Shown here one piece after another: positions 40,301-54,898 of a DNA stretch of 64,000 nucleotides. The stretch's first letter is position 1. Each line of letters opens with the position of its first letter. The stretch is from assembly GCA_964035545.1 (NCBI GenBank), contig OZ037771.1, forward strand, positions 2,842,628-2,906,627, read 5' to 3'. The notes beneath the pieces are model-generated. The model worked only from the letters and a program-made list of their open reading frames with translations. It was not told the DNA's origin and made no database searches. Made by a program: the position numbers and the translations under genes. The stretch is from Bugula neritina (taxonomy: Eukaryota > Bryozoa > Gymnolaemata > Cheilostomatida > Bugulidae).

Positions 40301-41075
40301 AATCTTGTATATTTTAAATATAAGCTGTAATTTCTTCATGTAGAAAGATAGGCTTCATTCAAATTAAGATAACTAATAGCAATAAACTGTTTACAAACTG
40401 ATAGCATCCAACTGACATTGTTACCACAATGTTTTAAAAGATCACATTGATGGTTATTTTACAAGCAAAGTTGTGTTGTTCTTTTTTTTTCTAAAAACCA
40501 CAACATAACAAGACTTTATCAAGCTATAACCTCATCAGCCACCAGAAAATGAATGACAGGATGTGACAAAGGTTGTTAATTACCATCTCAAAACAGTTCT
40601 TGCAATAATTAGTCTCCCCTATTGTTTTAGTTATACCTTTACTATTTGCAAAACATCCAAGTACAGTTAATCCTATTCTTTGGCTATATGCAAACACTGC
40701 TTTTTGAAATTTGCAGCTTTATATATTTACAATCTTTCTTTTCTTTTGTTTAAATTCATCAGCTTAAGAAATGGTCCAAAACTTCCCAGCATTTGAAAAT
40801 ATCATCAAGGCTAATTGGCATTTAATTCGGACTGGATATCAGTGGGAGACGCTGTGTTCCATTTCAAATTTAATGTTAGGTAAATACAGCTGCTGGCAAA
40901 ACTATGTACTAGTGGTTAGAGCAAAGAGATCTGCAGGCTAATAATTCAGACTGCAGTAGATTTAATTTACTAAGGCAATTAAATTTTAGCCTGGGGTCTT
41001 GTTCTTACCAGTTGCTAACTTTTGGGTAAATTCTTTATTCTCTATGATATAGTCTAATCCAGTTTGAGAATTCAT
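12557..41075 (-). CDS. INF2-like: INF2-like formin (actin nucleation and severing)
   Basis: Cytoplasmic actin-assembly factor. Exons in transcript order: 41075-41009, 37974-37859, 35782-35623, 33086-33053 (34 bases), 27103-26947, 23798-23118, 22873-22709, 22535-22450, 22304-22133, 21794-21616, 21286-21035, 20719-20577, 19693-19536, 19383-19216, 18833-18714, 18336-18121, 17887-17662, 17386-17329, 17215-17106, 14050-13846 and 13379-12557. All phases agree; total 1431 aa. Residues 1 to about 250 match the C-terminal half of the DID/FH3 armadillo region of INF2 ([23 protein letters not shown]). FH1 polyproline is about 264-320. FH2 is about 338-735, with the family hallmark TGNFLNS and an INF2-like segment [11 protein letters not shown]. 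Next comes a DAD/WH2-like motif ([12 protein letters not shown]), then about 650 residues rich in Ser, Lys and Arg. The first half of the DID is missing from this model, so the true start is unresolved. Confidence 0.85.
14740..14973 (+). promoter_or_regulatory. Candidate promoter and 5' leader of the nested membrane gene
   Basis: An ATTGG (reversed CCAAT) occurs near 14740. A strong donor (CTAAG then GTAAGAAC) falls at 14973/14974. An acceptor at 15591 (ACCAGACAG) lies 26 bases before the ATG at 15618. This suggests a non-coding first exon ending at 14973 spliced to the single coding exon. It is inferred from signals only. Confidence 0.35.
15618..16658 (+). CDS. Unrecognised single-pass membrane protein nested in formin intron
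   Basis: Intact single-exon frame of 346 aa inside the formin intron between exons 17106-17215 and 13846-14050, on the opposite strand. An in-frame TAA at 15600 fixes the ATG at 15618. The N-terminus looks like a cleavable signal peptide ([15 protein letters not shown]). The ectodomain has about ten cysteines and several N-glycosylation sequons (NVT, NDS, NFS, NKS). One transmembrane helix follows near the end ([20 protein letters not shown]) with a short basic tail [12 protein letters not shown]. The final TTV resembles a class I PDZ ligand. This predicts a type I surface receptor or adhesion protein. I do not recognise the family. Codon use and splice-free structure suggest a real gene, but no homologue was checked. 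Confidence 0.7.
   Translation: MDMLRTYKMAAIVVFVTITQPYITNTLSTNLSMAFTDMIVKLDWIYQDCRKGKLSNVTFTAKYSHGDNTFCMHTHNPLIPVEWTASVEALITFADTAKENYGHCIENQECAGEIDLGNWKQLAREQYTACKYCNDSLVTNTCSNYATLTQSDDVMDIVESMYLVTDYVCNVPQDSAVHVLHARIDNDIKQNFSVIKIPQKSVRCKVGELSYVLGVTEQAGDYRIKIKESNNSDLIEKVQQALRQNLETLKIKFSTWTVKGGYALKEKTPHSIIIYYECITSLPETADYITWAPTDSSADVGKERAINKSALTVIASAVVVCILAATIFALSLTIRNMKKHNDNTTV
17006..17049 (-). other. Candidate alternative formin exon
   Basis: A strong acceptor (TTCCTCTCTTCACAG) on the - strand opens a 44-base segment that reads [14 protein letters not shown] when joined directly to the exon at 17329-17386, bypassing 17106-17215. A weak donor (GTAGCA) follows. Start and end phases equal those of the skipped exon, so the frame continues into 13846-14050. 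If the donor is not used, the frame stays open for roughly 28 more codons and could be an alternative C-terminus. Confidence 0.35.
17591..17661 (-). repeat. Minisatellite at a formin donor site
   Basis: Four copies of ATAGACTGTG(TA) on the + strand (17594, 17609, 17629, 17645) begin within about eight bases of the donor that follows formin exon 17662-17887. The array lies wholly in the intron. Confidence 0.75.
20100..20310. repeat. Degenerate GTGTATAGTATG tandem repeat
   Basis: Low-complexity array in the formin intron between exons 19536-19693 and 20577-20719. It is built of variants such as GTGTATAGTATGCATACACCT. Units vary in length and no open frame runs through it. Confidence 0.6.
22281..22380 (-). 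repeat. 44-bp tandem duplication containing a formin 3' splice site
   Basis: Units at 22281-22324 and 22325-22368 differ at only one base, and a third partial copy starts at 22369. Unit 1 contains the working acceptor (AG at 22306-22305) and the first 24 bases of the FH2-coding exon 22133-22304. Unit 2 therefore carries a second, nearly identical acceptor 44 bases upstream in the transcript. Confidence 0.9.
23390..23560 (-). other. FH1 polyproline-coding segment
   Basis: C-rich on the coding strand, encoding runs of 4-11 prolines separated by G, A, L, S or I. In formins these runs bind profilin and SH3/WW proteins and deliver profilin-actin to the FH2 dimer. It sits in one exon with the start of FH2 (RKLQWAKIP), whose Trp lies in the lasso region. 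Confidence 0.9.
23799..26946 (-). other. Formin intron with two tandem-repeat arrays and a palindrome
   Basis: A 3.1 kb intron. It contains an array of TAGTAGTGTATAACTAGTAAC-like units at about 24530-24685 and an array of (CACAATCTAACACAATGTTCA)-like units at about 25362-25535. It also holds a perfect 14-base inverted repeat at 24974-25003. No exon with phase support was found. Confidence 0.6.
24974..25003. repeat. Perfect 14-bp inverted repeat, 2-base spacer
   Basis: TATAAAAGCTGTAC and its exact reverse complement are separated by AA. It would form a near-blunt hairpin in either strand. No flanking terminal repeats or gene were seen. Confidence 0.85.
27104..33052 (-). other. 5.9 kb formin intron with possible internal promoter
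   Basis: The longest formin intron. It contains the candidate alternative first exon at 29253-29311, a candidate non-coding exon at 29624 to about 29716-29750, CCAAT boxes at 29857-29861 and 32662-32666, and a small repeat of GGGGATACA-like units at about 31436-31506. CpG dinucleotides are locally more frequent near 29.6-29.9 kb and 32.4-32.7 kb. The remainder shows nothing recognisable. Confidence 0.5.
29253..29311 (-). other. Candidate alternative first exon (or poison exon) of the formin
   Basis: On the - strand an ATG at 29311 opens a 59-base frame ([20 protein letters not shown]). It ends at a near-consensus donor (CAG then GTAAGTTT) in phase 2, exactly the phase needed to join formin exon 26947-27103 (KDADNSP). 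An AG directly precedes the ATG. If spliced after the 34-base exon instead, it gives an immediate TGA. It therefore works either as a first coding exon of a DID-less isoform or as a frame-killing cassette. Confidence 0.5.
33053..33086 (-). other. 34-base formin exon
   Basis: A very short exon with normal splice signals (TTATTTCAG before, GTAAGTTG after) encodes [10 protein letters not shown]. It links NELVG of the previous exon to RKDADN of the next, and the joined sequence parallels the end of the INF2 DID. Both junction phases fit. Confidence 0.85.
33087..35622 (-). other. Formin intron, nothing recognised
   Basis: 2.5 kb of AT-rich intron. No additional exon, repeat array or nested gene could be supported. 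Short open frames on the + strand near 34.3 and 35.1 kb lack any feature of a gene. Confidence 0.5.
35783..37858 (-). other. Formin intron, nothing recognised
   Basis: 2.1 kb intron. One small direct duplication (CTTAGCCAACCCACCAC, twice) lies near 36660-36695. Open frames on the + strand near 37.0-37.7 kb have no splice or family support. Confidence 0.5.
37975..41008 (-). other. Formin intron, nothing recognised
   Basis: 3.0 kb AT-rich intron. No exon with matching phase or DID-like sequence was found in it, and no repeat array longer than a few units. Confidence 0.5.
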
Positions 41076-42915
41076 GGTGAGATGAATTTAATCCCTGCCC
41101 TTGGGGCGATGAAATGTTAATATAATCCTAAATAGCCTCTTCACTGGAGATGTCCATTCAGCATGAGCACTACAACACAGTATACCCATATCTAGAATGC
41201 CATGTAAAGATCTAGAAACACTGCATTATTCAGAGCATTAATAATAGGTGCAGCGGTGGCAGGTTTAAGTAATGTTTCAACTTTAATGTAGGAGGTTATA
41301 GCAGAAATTTAAATGAATCACCTGGGCAACAGTATGCGTAGTTAGCTTAAAGCATTAAGAACTTAGTATACTGATAGTCTGAGTATACCAATGATATGTA
41401 TGATTACCATGACGCCATTGTTTTGAACAGGTTCTATATGTCATTAAACTTCTTGATGAGTCACCAGTGTAAACCAAACTCAAGGAGAAAAGTTTTAATA
41501 GACTGGAAGAAAAAGTTGGGTAAATTTAAAATCTAACACCAACAGCCAACCCATTAGGTTTACAATTGAGGAAATAATCCTATACTTGAATTTTTACAGA
41601 ATAAGCTTGGCTGAAGGGAACTAGACTTAATAAATTATACCCTGAAACGCCATACTAGGATTACAGTTTCACACACTACCTCACTTTTCTAAGAGGCCTA
41701 TAAATTACTCTGAGACAGTATTAGTTTATTGTAGAAGGTAAAGGCGATTATGGTAATTGAGGACAGTAAAGGAAATATTATTCCTCTATTTCACAGCCTC
41801 ACCCAAGTATTACCAGACTACTCGCACTCCAACCACTTAACCGTCTCAGTACAGAAATGGGTCAGTCTAGTTGGAAAAGTTTTCATATGTTTACATTAAT
41901 TCTAGATGATGGCTTTATGGCTCTAGATTGATGAAATGATTATCATTATCAGATATTTCAACAGCTTAAATGCAGTTGATTGTTGGTGTATCCAAAGGTT
42001 CCGAGGAATTCAGATTGTAAACTTTGTAGTCTTTCATTAACTTTATATCTACCCGATTTTCCATTTTATTTAACTTAGGGCTTCTAATTATGAATCTTTC
42101 ACCTCAAAATAATGCTAACTTTAAAATGATGATTACATGGTAGAATTTAAAGTGAAGGGTTTATAGATTGCTTGAGATAGTCACAAACTAGAACAGTTAG
42201 AAAGATGGCAGTGTTAGCATTTCAGAGAAATTAGGCAATGCCATGATTGATGTTCAGATATAATTACATATGCATTTATATGCGATATTGGTACTAATCT
42301 GGAGGGTTATGTATAGTAAAAGCATGACAACATCCATATTTCTAACACATAATAATTTAACATGCTTTTGCTCGAAATACATTGAGGAGAGTCTAAAAAA
42401 CAATATTCTAGAAAGGCAAATAAAACTAATTAAATTATAACCATAGCCTAAGAGTAAGTACAGATCATGTGACCCAGTGGAATTTGTACCAGTCACAAAG
42501 TTGTAGACCATTTTAACGCCAATATTTGTAGCATGAAAATTGTCTGTATGAAAGGAAATAATTATTAAGTTAAACCCAATGCATTCGTATTGATATGTTC
42601 ATACCACCCATTGATCATTCAATGGCAAACAACTGTTTCACTTTTTGGTTCATACTGAATTTGATATAATTATAATTACTATAAACTTAAAGAATCCCTA
42701 AACCAACATGACAATTTTAAAAATAAAAAATGAGTGCTTAAAATCTTTAAATACCTTACTAAGAGTAAGTCAGTATGAGTATCATCTGCTGAACTTGTGA
42801 AGTCTTTAGCCAAAACAATTAGATTTAGTATAACTATAACTGTAAGACTAAGTATTAAAGCACTTATTTAAAATATAGCAACATGGCTACTAACCTAGAA
42901 CAATATTTTACTTAC
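41076..42915 (-). other. Presumed 5' intron of the formin; DID exons not found
   Basis: The in-frame TAA just before ATG 41075, with no AG between them, means that this ATG is the start unless a non-standard acceptor is used. A possible small exon at 42760-42803 (FTSSADDTHTDLLL) would continue the frame of ATG 42931. However, it cannot be joined in frame to the exon at 41009-41075, and I found no bridging exons for the missing half of the DID. Confidence 0.35.
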
Positions 42916-43114
42916 CTAGTGCCTGCAGCATTCTATGTATAATGTAAGTATTCTTTACTTGACTCTATAAGCTGGCTCTAAGCTTGACTATCGATGAACA
43001 ATCAACAGGTTACATGAATAATATTGTTACAATTCAATTTTGTACGGTTGAATAAACGTCTATTACGAGGGTGCGTAGTACACTTGAACAGTGGCTATTC
43101 ATGCTTTGGCCAAT
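42916..43114 (-). promoter_or_regulatory. Candidate formin 5' leader exon and CCAAT promoter
   Basis: On the - strand a strong donor (ACTAG then GTAAGT) ends an exon at 42916 with ATG 42931 just inside it. A CCAAT box (GGCCAATCACG on +) lies at 43110-43114 in a locally CpG-richer stretch, about 180 bases upstream. Spliced to 41094, the ATG yields a 12-codon upstream frame. No TATA box is clear. Confidence 0.4.
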
Positions 43115-45347
43115 CACGATGCCACGATACACTGCACTAAACGCCTCAACCGCATGTCCTGTGTTGAGAGGCAGGGTAGGATTTGAGATGATAAAAAGAA
43201 GACAACTTCTTTATTTTTGAACAACAGTTATTAAAAAAAAATTATTTATATACGCATTACGCTAGTAGCTACAAATAGAAAAAAGAAAGCTTAAATTTTT
43301 CTTCTCATTATTATTTTGGATACAGATAAGAAGCAATTTTCATAATCAACCAAATGAGTATATTGTCCAATTTGACAAACTAAAAAATTGTCAATTATAA
43401 CTTATATAAGTGGCTTTGACATTACTTTCTCTGTGCAGTAGTGGAGTGGAGCCTAGCTATTTCAATTATATGGCATGCACATTGGGACTGTCATGATGAT
43501 TTATATACCTATAAAGAGACTTTGAATTTAAAAATATATTTTCATAATGCTTTATGCCAAATCAGCTAATATACAATACACTTGTTTAGTTAAATTAGTA
43601 TTGTTTAAGAACCATGATCTGGTATCTTAAACAATTGTATAGTAACTTATCAGACCTAAGACATTGTAAAATTATAAAATGCTAAAAATACTAAAAGGTG
43701 AGTTATCATCATATTAAAGCCAGAGCTTCTGATGTAGTTTATAATGACTAATTAATACATTTGAATCATTGACATAACTACATGTTGTAAATGACTTGAA
43801 ATAAATCTTTGCTGAATCATGACTAAAGGTAAAGCATAGTGGTGCTGGATTTCCATGGTAAGGTAAGCTAGCACCAGCAATAAAATTGAAGTCTAGCAAC
43901 AATAATCACTTGTCAGTTAAGTTTTTGAATAGTCTATTAACACAGGTAATGTTATATTATCACTGTGAGTATCACCTCAAGTATCAGAGAGTCATTGACT
44001 CACTTTCTACATTCAAATTGTTAGTCACTAGTGCAATAAAAAGTAGATGCATGTTGATCACTTGATTTTCATATATTATTCTTATACTTATTACTTATCA
44101 GCTATTATTACTATTAGTATTACATACTATAATTTATATACTTATAGTTATATGGTTATATCTATAATTTATTGGTTTTAGTGTTTATATAGCGATTTGA
44201 TTTTATTTTTTTACACTTTAAATTACCATTATGATTATAAAGTGATGATGATTATGATTATCATTATGCTGTAGAACTAGAGCTAGATGTAGCTTATTTA
44301 ATTCTATATTATTCATTATGTTTAACCATAATCATAATGTTTTTAATTGTTGAAAAACTGCTTTCAGCCTTAATAGCTATTTATAATTTGTATAAAGTTC
44401 CTAGCCTTGAGCATGATTATTTAAATAGTTATAAATATGAGTGTAAACATAACTAAAACAAAAATTTAATTCATGATCAAGACGACTGCTAAGTGTGCAA
44501 TTATAGTCTCAAAACTTAAGAACACAAACTTCCCAATACTTTAGTTTGTATACAGTATAGTGCAACTACAATTACATGAAAAACATTATTAATACTTTAT
44601 TTAAATTTCTATTTACCACAGTGCAGTTATTTTGTATTTATAATAATAATATAATAATACAATCTTTATTTTCAAGCATCATACTGTATTTATATAATAA
44701 TATTATATGTACCTTATAATATTAAAAGAAACAAAAACAAAAAAAACTGTTATACAAATATACTGTAGATTGTATTTTTTTTTTATACATTCGAAAATAT
44801 TAACTTTCATCTTTGCCTGCAAATAGAGGTATTTTCTTTTTTTCTTGTATTATTTTATCAATAAAGAGTTCATCATCATCATCACTGAACTCAGATTATC
44901 CAGTTCAATGATACTAACTGTAGTGGAACTAGCTGTGGCTGTTGTACTTGTAATCACAGGCAAGTTAAAAAAAGACCCTGTAAAAATCTAGATTAGAAAA
45001 TTCACAAGAGAAGTTATGCTCTCGCGTAATATTCAGCTGCATGTACCTCAAATTAACATAAATCAAAACTTTGAAAAATGAAAAACAATAAACTTTTTTG
45101 TTTCATCAAATGTTATAAAAAACAAACGTCATAAATAAAAAATTGATTTAATGTAAAAAGTTATTTTTATAAATATGTACTGTTTTAACTGGCCTTGAGG
45201 TTGTTCAGTTACACCTGTGTTTCCGATTCCACCACGGGTTATCATAGGTAAATGTGACTAAAACTTAATCTTAGACTTATGGTATAATTCTTATTCATAA
45301 GAATTGTCCGAAAAGTAGCCCATCACTGACACAAAAAGATTTAAGCA
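43115..45347. other. Intergenic between formin and DPH3
   Basis: Very AT-rich divergent spacer with no coding region recognised. A short (ATC/CAT)n run occurs near 44868-44885. The DPH3 promoter must lie near the right end; no clear motif was seen. Confidence 0.45.
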
Positions 45348-46315
45348 ATGGACAGCGTTTATCACGATGAAGTAGAAATAGAAGATTTTGAATATGACGA
45401 AGATGAAGAAATGTACTATTATCCTTGTCCGTGCGGTGACAAATTCGAAATATCAAAAGTAGGGCTAAGTCTGTCATTGTCAATCATGGTGATTAATTTA
45501 AACTGACACTAGAATGACGCTAAAGTGGAATTACAAGCTGTTTAGTATTGGTATTACTCAAGTGTATTGTTGAGACTTAAAAGTAAGAGTACATCGAAAC
45601 TATAATACTAAAACTAATACTAATACTAATAGTAATAGAGTAATACTAGTAATACTAGTACTTTACTAGTAATACTAATAGTAATACTTATAGTAATTGT
45701 TATACTTATAGTTATACTGTTACTTACAATATTATTAGTTATACTAATACTTGTAGTTATAGACTATAGTAATAATTATACTTATAGTCTGAGTAAGAGT
45801 TTTTGTAAGTGTATAACTACAAGTTTTAGTTATACACTCATGAACGTTGCTACTCATTCAAACTCTATTTGTTTAGAACATATCTGTAAAACTAAATTAT
45901 ACTAATACTTAGACCAGCTATGCGAGTGTGTTTGCAATGAATGAAATTTAATATGGGATTGTAGAAGAGCTCATTAGTCATTGATAATAACCGTAGTGCA
46001 AGCTGTTTTTTTTGTGTTACCATGCTTACTTGTTTTTACAGGAAGATCTGCTAAATGGTGAAGAAGTAGCCACATGTCCAAGTTGTTCGCTAATTATCAA
46101 AGTGATTTATAATCCAGTACGATTTTTTGCTATGTTTAACAACCACTTCTTCCCTTAATGAAATCAGTTAATTAAAATATTTTAATTTCCTCTCCCTGAA
46201 AGTACCTTTTGTGTAATACTATTTTTATCTATTTACATTTATCTGCTCATCTTTGCAGGAGGATTTTCAAAAAGAAGAAAATCAGACAGCCAGAATGCTA
46301 TTAGCGAAGGCATGA
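45348..46315 (+). CDS. DPH3: DPH3, diphthamide biosynthesis CSL zinc-finger protein
   Basis: Small iron/zinc protein that donates electrons to the DPH1-DPH2 radical enzyme in the first step of diphthamide formation on elongation factor 2; its yeast relative Kti11 also serves tRNA wobble modification. Three exons: 45348-45458, 46042-46116 and 46259-46315, giving 80 aa. It begins [20 protein letters not shown] and has the CSL ligand pairs CPC (Cys 26 and 28) and CPSC (48 and 51) plus SLIIKVIY. All intron phases are 0. Length matches the family (about 80). The C-terminal tail is unlike the human one but this part is variable. AATAAA at 46459-46468 is the likely poly(A) signal. It is convergent with PCCB, the stops being 266 bases apart. 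Confidence 0.95.
45590..45835 (+). repeat. (ACTAAT/ACTAGT)n repeat in DPH3 intron 1
   Basis: Irregular array of TACTAATAC and TAGTAATAC units with partial inverted symmetry, so it can pair with itself. It lies in intron 1 of DPH3, about 130 bases after the donor. Confidence 0.7.
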
Positions 46316-46409
46316 TTGTGACTATGTTCTAGTCTATCTGTTGAATTTAATTGTATATTTTGATACTTTTTCTTCTGACTTCACTGTGTACATATATATG
46401 CATATATAT

Positions 46410-46468
46410 TTTATTTTTTTATAAGTAAATTGTACAACTCAATATGCTGTATTTTATAAATAAATAAA
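46410..46468. terminator. Opposed poly(A) signals of DPH3 (+) and PCCB (-)
   Basis: AATAAA occurs twice on + at 46459-46468, and TTTATT (AATAAA on -) occurs at 46410-46415. The - strand signal lies beyond the + strand signal, so the two 3' UTRs would overlap by some tens of bases. Confidence 0.5.
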
Positions 46469-46580
46469 ACTATCTTGCTACGCCTTTATAATCTACTAAC
46501 ATGTCATAATTAAACCACTGCTTGACATTTTTAGTACCATGACAATTTCCTGTACACCGATATAAATAACATCAATTGAA

Positions 46581-51251
<4,671 letters not shown>

Positions 51252-54200
51252 CTTGCAAACAAAATCTGAAGCCTAAAATCCTAGCCACACTCAACTTTTA
51301 CGAAGTTTTATACCTGCTGAAGTTCTATTAAAGCGCTGTGGCGGTTTATTTTATGGAAATACAACTCCCACAAATACACATAAATCGTTGTTGATGATAA
51401 TAATATAATAATATTTGTTATTTTTTGTTCAGCTTACAATTTAGTCATTACGCAACCATAAGCATGTTTTAATTAGTCGTAAACTTACATGAGATTATCA
51501 TGTCATTTGATCGTGCAAAAATAACTACCTTATTTGTGTATTATCAGCTGTAAGTCTTAAAACTAAGTTGTGGAAACTAATGAAACTGTTATTTCCAACA
51601 GCTTTTGCAGCAAAATCAAATAATATATCAAATATCAATATAATCAAATATAATTAAATATAATAGAATTAAATTATGCACTTCTTTGTTTACCTCTTTA
51701 AAGTTTTGTTATAGAATATTATTGTACTTATAATTGCAATCAGTTCATTAAACTAATAATTGGAATTAAATGCTAATGCATTGCATGCATAAAATCATAA
51801 AAATATTGCTATAATCGTAACGCATTACCTGTTACTTAATGCTTTATAGATAGAAAGAAAACCTACTTAATATTGGTAGAATAGATAAACACTAATTAAT
51901 AGTAAACGGGTATAAGACACCAAATGTTGATTTTGAAAAATAAACATGGGACATGTACAATAATATCTCTAATTTTTAATTAATGCAACCTATTATGTAA
52001 CATTAGACATGCATATAGTTGGTTAAATCTTAACTAATTTACACTTTCTTTGTTATGAAATAAAATGTGTCATATCACTTTGGCCAATCAAACGTTACCA
52101 TGAAATTTGCTAAACATAAAAAGGCTAACTGGTTGAAATATATCTCCAAAGATTAGCAAACGAAAAATCACACCGAAGGTGTAGCAAATGCTTGACTCGC
52201 TATATGCTATGCATAGCTACTAATTACTTGAAGTTTATCGACATTTACTTCACTAATGATTATGTAACAGCATCTTAGAGGCGCTTTATAATGGTATGAA
52301 TTCTGTGAGGGTGGGGGGGGTTGCAAGAACTGCTTACTACTAGCTGTAATTAGCTAGCTTTCCGCCTGTCTGTTTGTCTGTCTGTTTGTCTGTCTGTTTG
52401 TCTGTCTGTTTTTCAGGCTGCTCCAACTAGCTGAGCAGTTTGTCAACAAAGTTCTGTTTCTGTGCCAATTAGTTTCAATAGAAACGTCTCTATGTTGACA
52501 GACTATTATTGGCTGATAGGCTACCTTTCACCATTGCTCAACTTTCCAATAACAAAAAATTTGATTATATCAGGTGCTAACACTTAGAACAACATTTCAG
52601 CCTTGTTTATTGTAGTCATCACTACAATAAAATGTATGCATTTTGAGGCTCATTGGTCTGAAAGTGTATGTATACACTCTTTGGTCTTATACCTAGAAGC
52701 AAAAGAGCATAGTAATAAACTTTCTACATAAATCCAAAGTGTTTTCTTGTGAGCTCTAAGTGAAGGAAAATAAAAGTTAGATGCTTAAAGATGCTTAATA
52801 GAGTTCTTACAACCTATGAAAGTGTTTATAAGCCAGCATTGTTGTGCTTCATTAGCTAACATCTCCTTGTGGTTATTATGCATATTATATAGCTGGTATT
52901 CACGCCTGCGCAGCTAAACGAATAGACTGGACACAAATAATCAATAATCCTAACCTACGTGACTGAATTGAAGCCAGTCATGACTACGCCAGCAGTTATG
53001 CTATAGAGTAAACATGCCGGAAACTTCTAGGCTACACTTGATAGAGTGTGCATGCTATATCAGTTGTGTGGAGCACATCTGAGACACCGCTAGCTTGTAG
53101 ACTACAGGATACACCGCACTGCTACTGAAGTGGATTTCTGTTGTGTAGAGGTAAGGAGGTTATAGTAAATATTGTTATTGGTGGCATATCTCTAACGTGT
53201 ACTGCAACTTTGCATTTGTTCTTACAATATAAGGGTATGTGATTTTGATAGCGTTTTAATTCGGTATAACACTGTGAGGTTTCTCTGTAGCCTGTATGTT
53301 GCATGGAATAAGAGTAGGCTAAATGCTATTTTACAGCTTAGTTATACTTTTGGAAGAAACTGCACTGTTTTATAACTACGTATCTCTTATCACAACTTTT
53401 TTTAAAATTTGGTTTTATGAGTTATTTATGCTGCTACAGAGTAATTTGTTAAAACCTGCAGACTAGTGTGTATAATAAATGGCGCATGAAATTGTAGATC
53501 AAATCGACCTTGCAGATATCCTGCAGCTTTAGTAGCAAGCTAAAGTTAACAAAATTCAAAATATGCTTTTTTATAAAAGTATTACCTGATTGATCAACAC
53601 AGATAAACTACACACCAGGAAAGAATAAAATTTAGTATTTTTCTATAATTGCAATTGGTTTATTGTTTATATTTTGCTACCTACTTTCAAACCATTTCTA
53701 AATGCAATCCAATCATAGATATGTCCTAAACAAACCAGATTACTCTACTTTATTGTCTTGAAAAAGTATAGTGGTATGAACAAGGAAGTCCCAATATTAA
53801 ACTATCATGATTTGCCCTCTCCTAGTAATCAAGTTTCTTATTGCATAACTGTTGAGTGTCTCAGAAAAAGGTTTGCTATAATATTATTAGTATCCTAGTC
53901 AATGCTTTCAAATATTTTTGTCATGAATTGCACAGAGTGTTTTCCATCAGTCACCAAAATTACCCTGTTGAATGGCTGTATTGAAAACAAAAACAAGATG
54001 ACTGAATAAAAAGAAATGGAAATTTACTAGGATATGGTGTGTGCTGATGAAATTAGAATATATATTGCTATAGTTCTAAACCACTGAACACACTGCACTA
54101 GAATGTAGTTCCTCATAACATTCTAGCTTTTATGTGATGGGTTGCACCTGTAGCTAACATATAATATAATATCACATATTAATTATATAAGCCGATTTCT

Positions 54201-54898
54201 TAGTTATTACATAACTTATAAACTGTCTATATAGTAAAGTGTGGACTTCGTTTATTGATTTATTTATACAGGTTGCACTACAACTATAATAATTATAAAA
54301 TGCTGTAGATGTAATGTTAGCCTAGTAAAAACTGTTAGTAAAATATATATTTTCTATTTGTTCAGACACACTCCGTCATAAAGGTTGTAGTTCTTGATCG
54401 TACTAAATAGAACAGATATATAACAGATGATATCATATGCATGTGATATTTGCTAGCTTTAGCACAAAAACTAACTATAAACAAAGAACAGAAAAAAAAT
54501 GAGTAAAATTTTTAGCTTTGCTGTTTTTGACAAGTCAAGATTGAAAATTATGATTCTGGAACAAAAGGTTCTTCGTGATCCTTGAATCGAATTGATTATA
54601 ATTTTGCCTAATTGAATTTTAAACAAAAAAGCAAGTTTTACATAGAAAGGAAAAACATTGTATCACCTCTTTGCTGTAAATGATAGGATATCTCTAACTG
54701 TTCAAAGTCTACACCGCAAGTTCACTTTCTGTATTTTATCTGCTTTGGTCAACCTGATTCTAGACCATTGATAGATATACTCGGTCTACACAGAACTGAC
54801 CTGTTATATAACAGTAGAACTATGATCTCTAGTAACCGTGAACGTCTGCGATGTCTCACTGTATCTTGTAGAAATAGTAACAAGCCAAAAGGACAGAC
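51252..54898. other. Divergent intergenic region PCCB / PPP1R3, with leader exon
   Basis: It holds the PCCB promoter side (51.25-51.4 kb) and the 5' side of the PPP1R3 gene. A CCAAT box (TGGCCAATCAAACG) lies at 52084-52088. A (CTGTCTGTTTGT)n run is at about 52366-52412, after a short G tract near 52312. Around 52907-52920 CGCCTGCGCAGC resembles an NRF-1 half site. A strong donor (GTAGAG then GTAAGGAGG) at 53151 could end a non-coding first exon of PPP1R3. The rest shows nothing recognised. Confidence 0.4.

Noticed and set aside
42760-42803. Candidate formin exon continuing ATG 42931 (FTSSADDTHTDLLL)
   Set aside because: Phase and a faint likeness to the INF2 N-terminus are attractive, but it cannot be joined in frame to the next known exon and no bridging exons were found.
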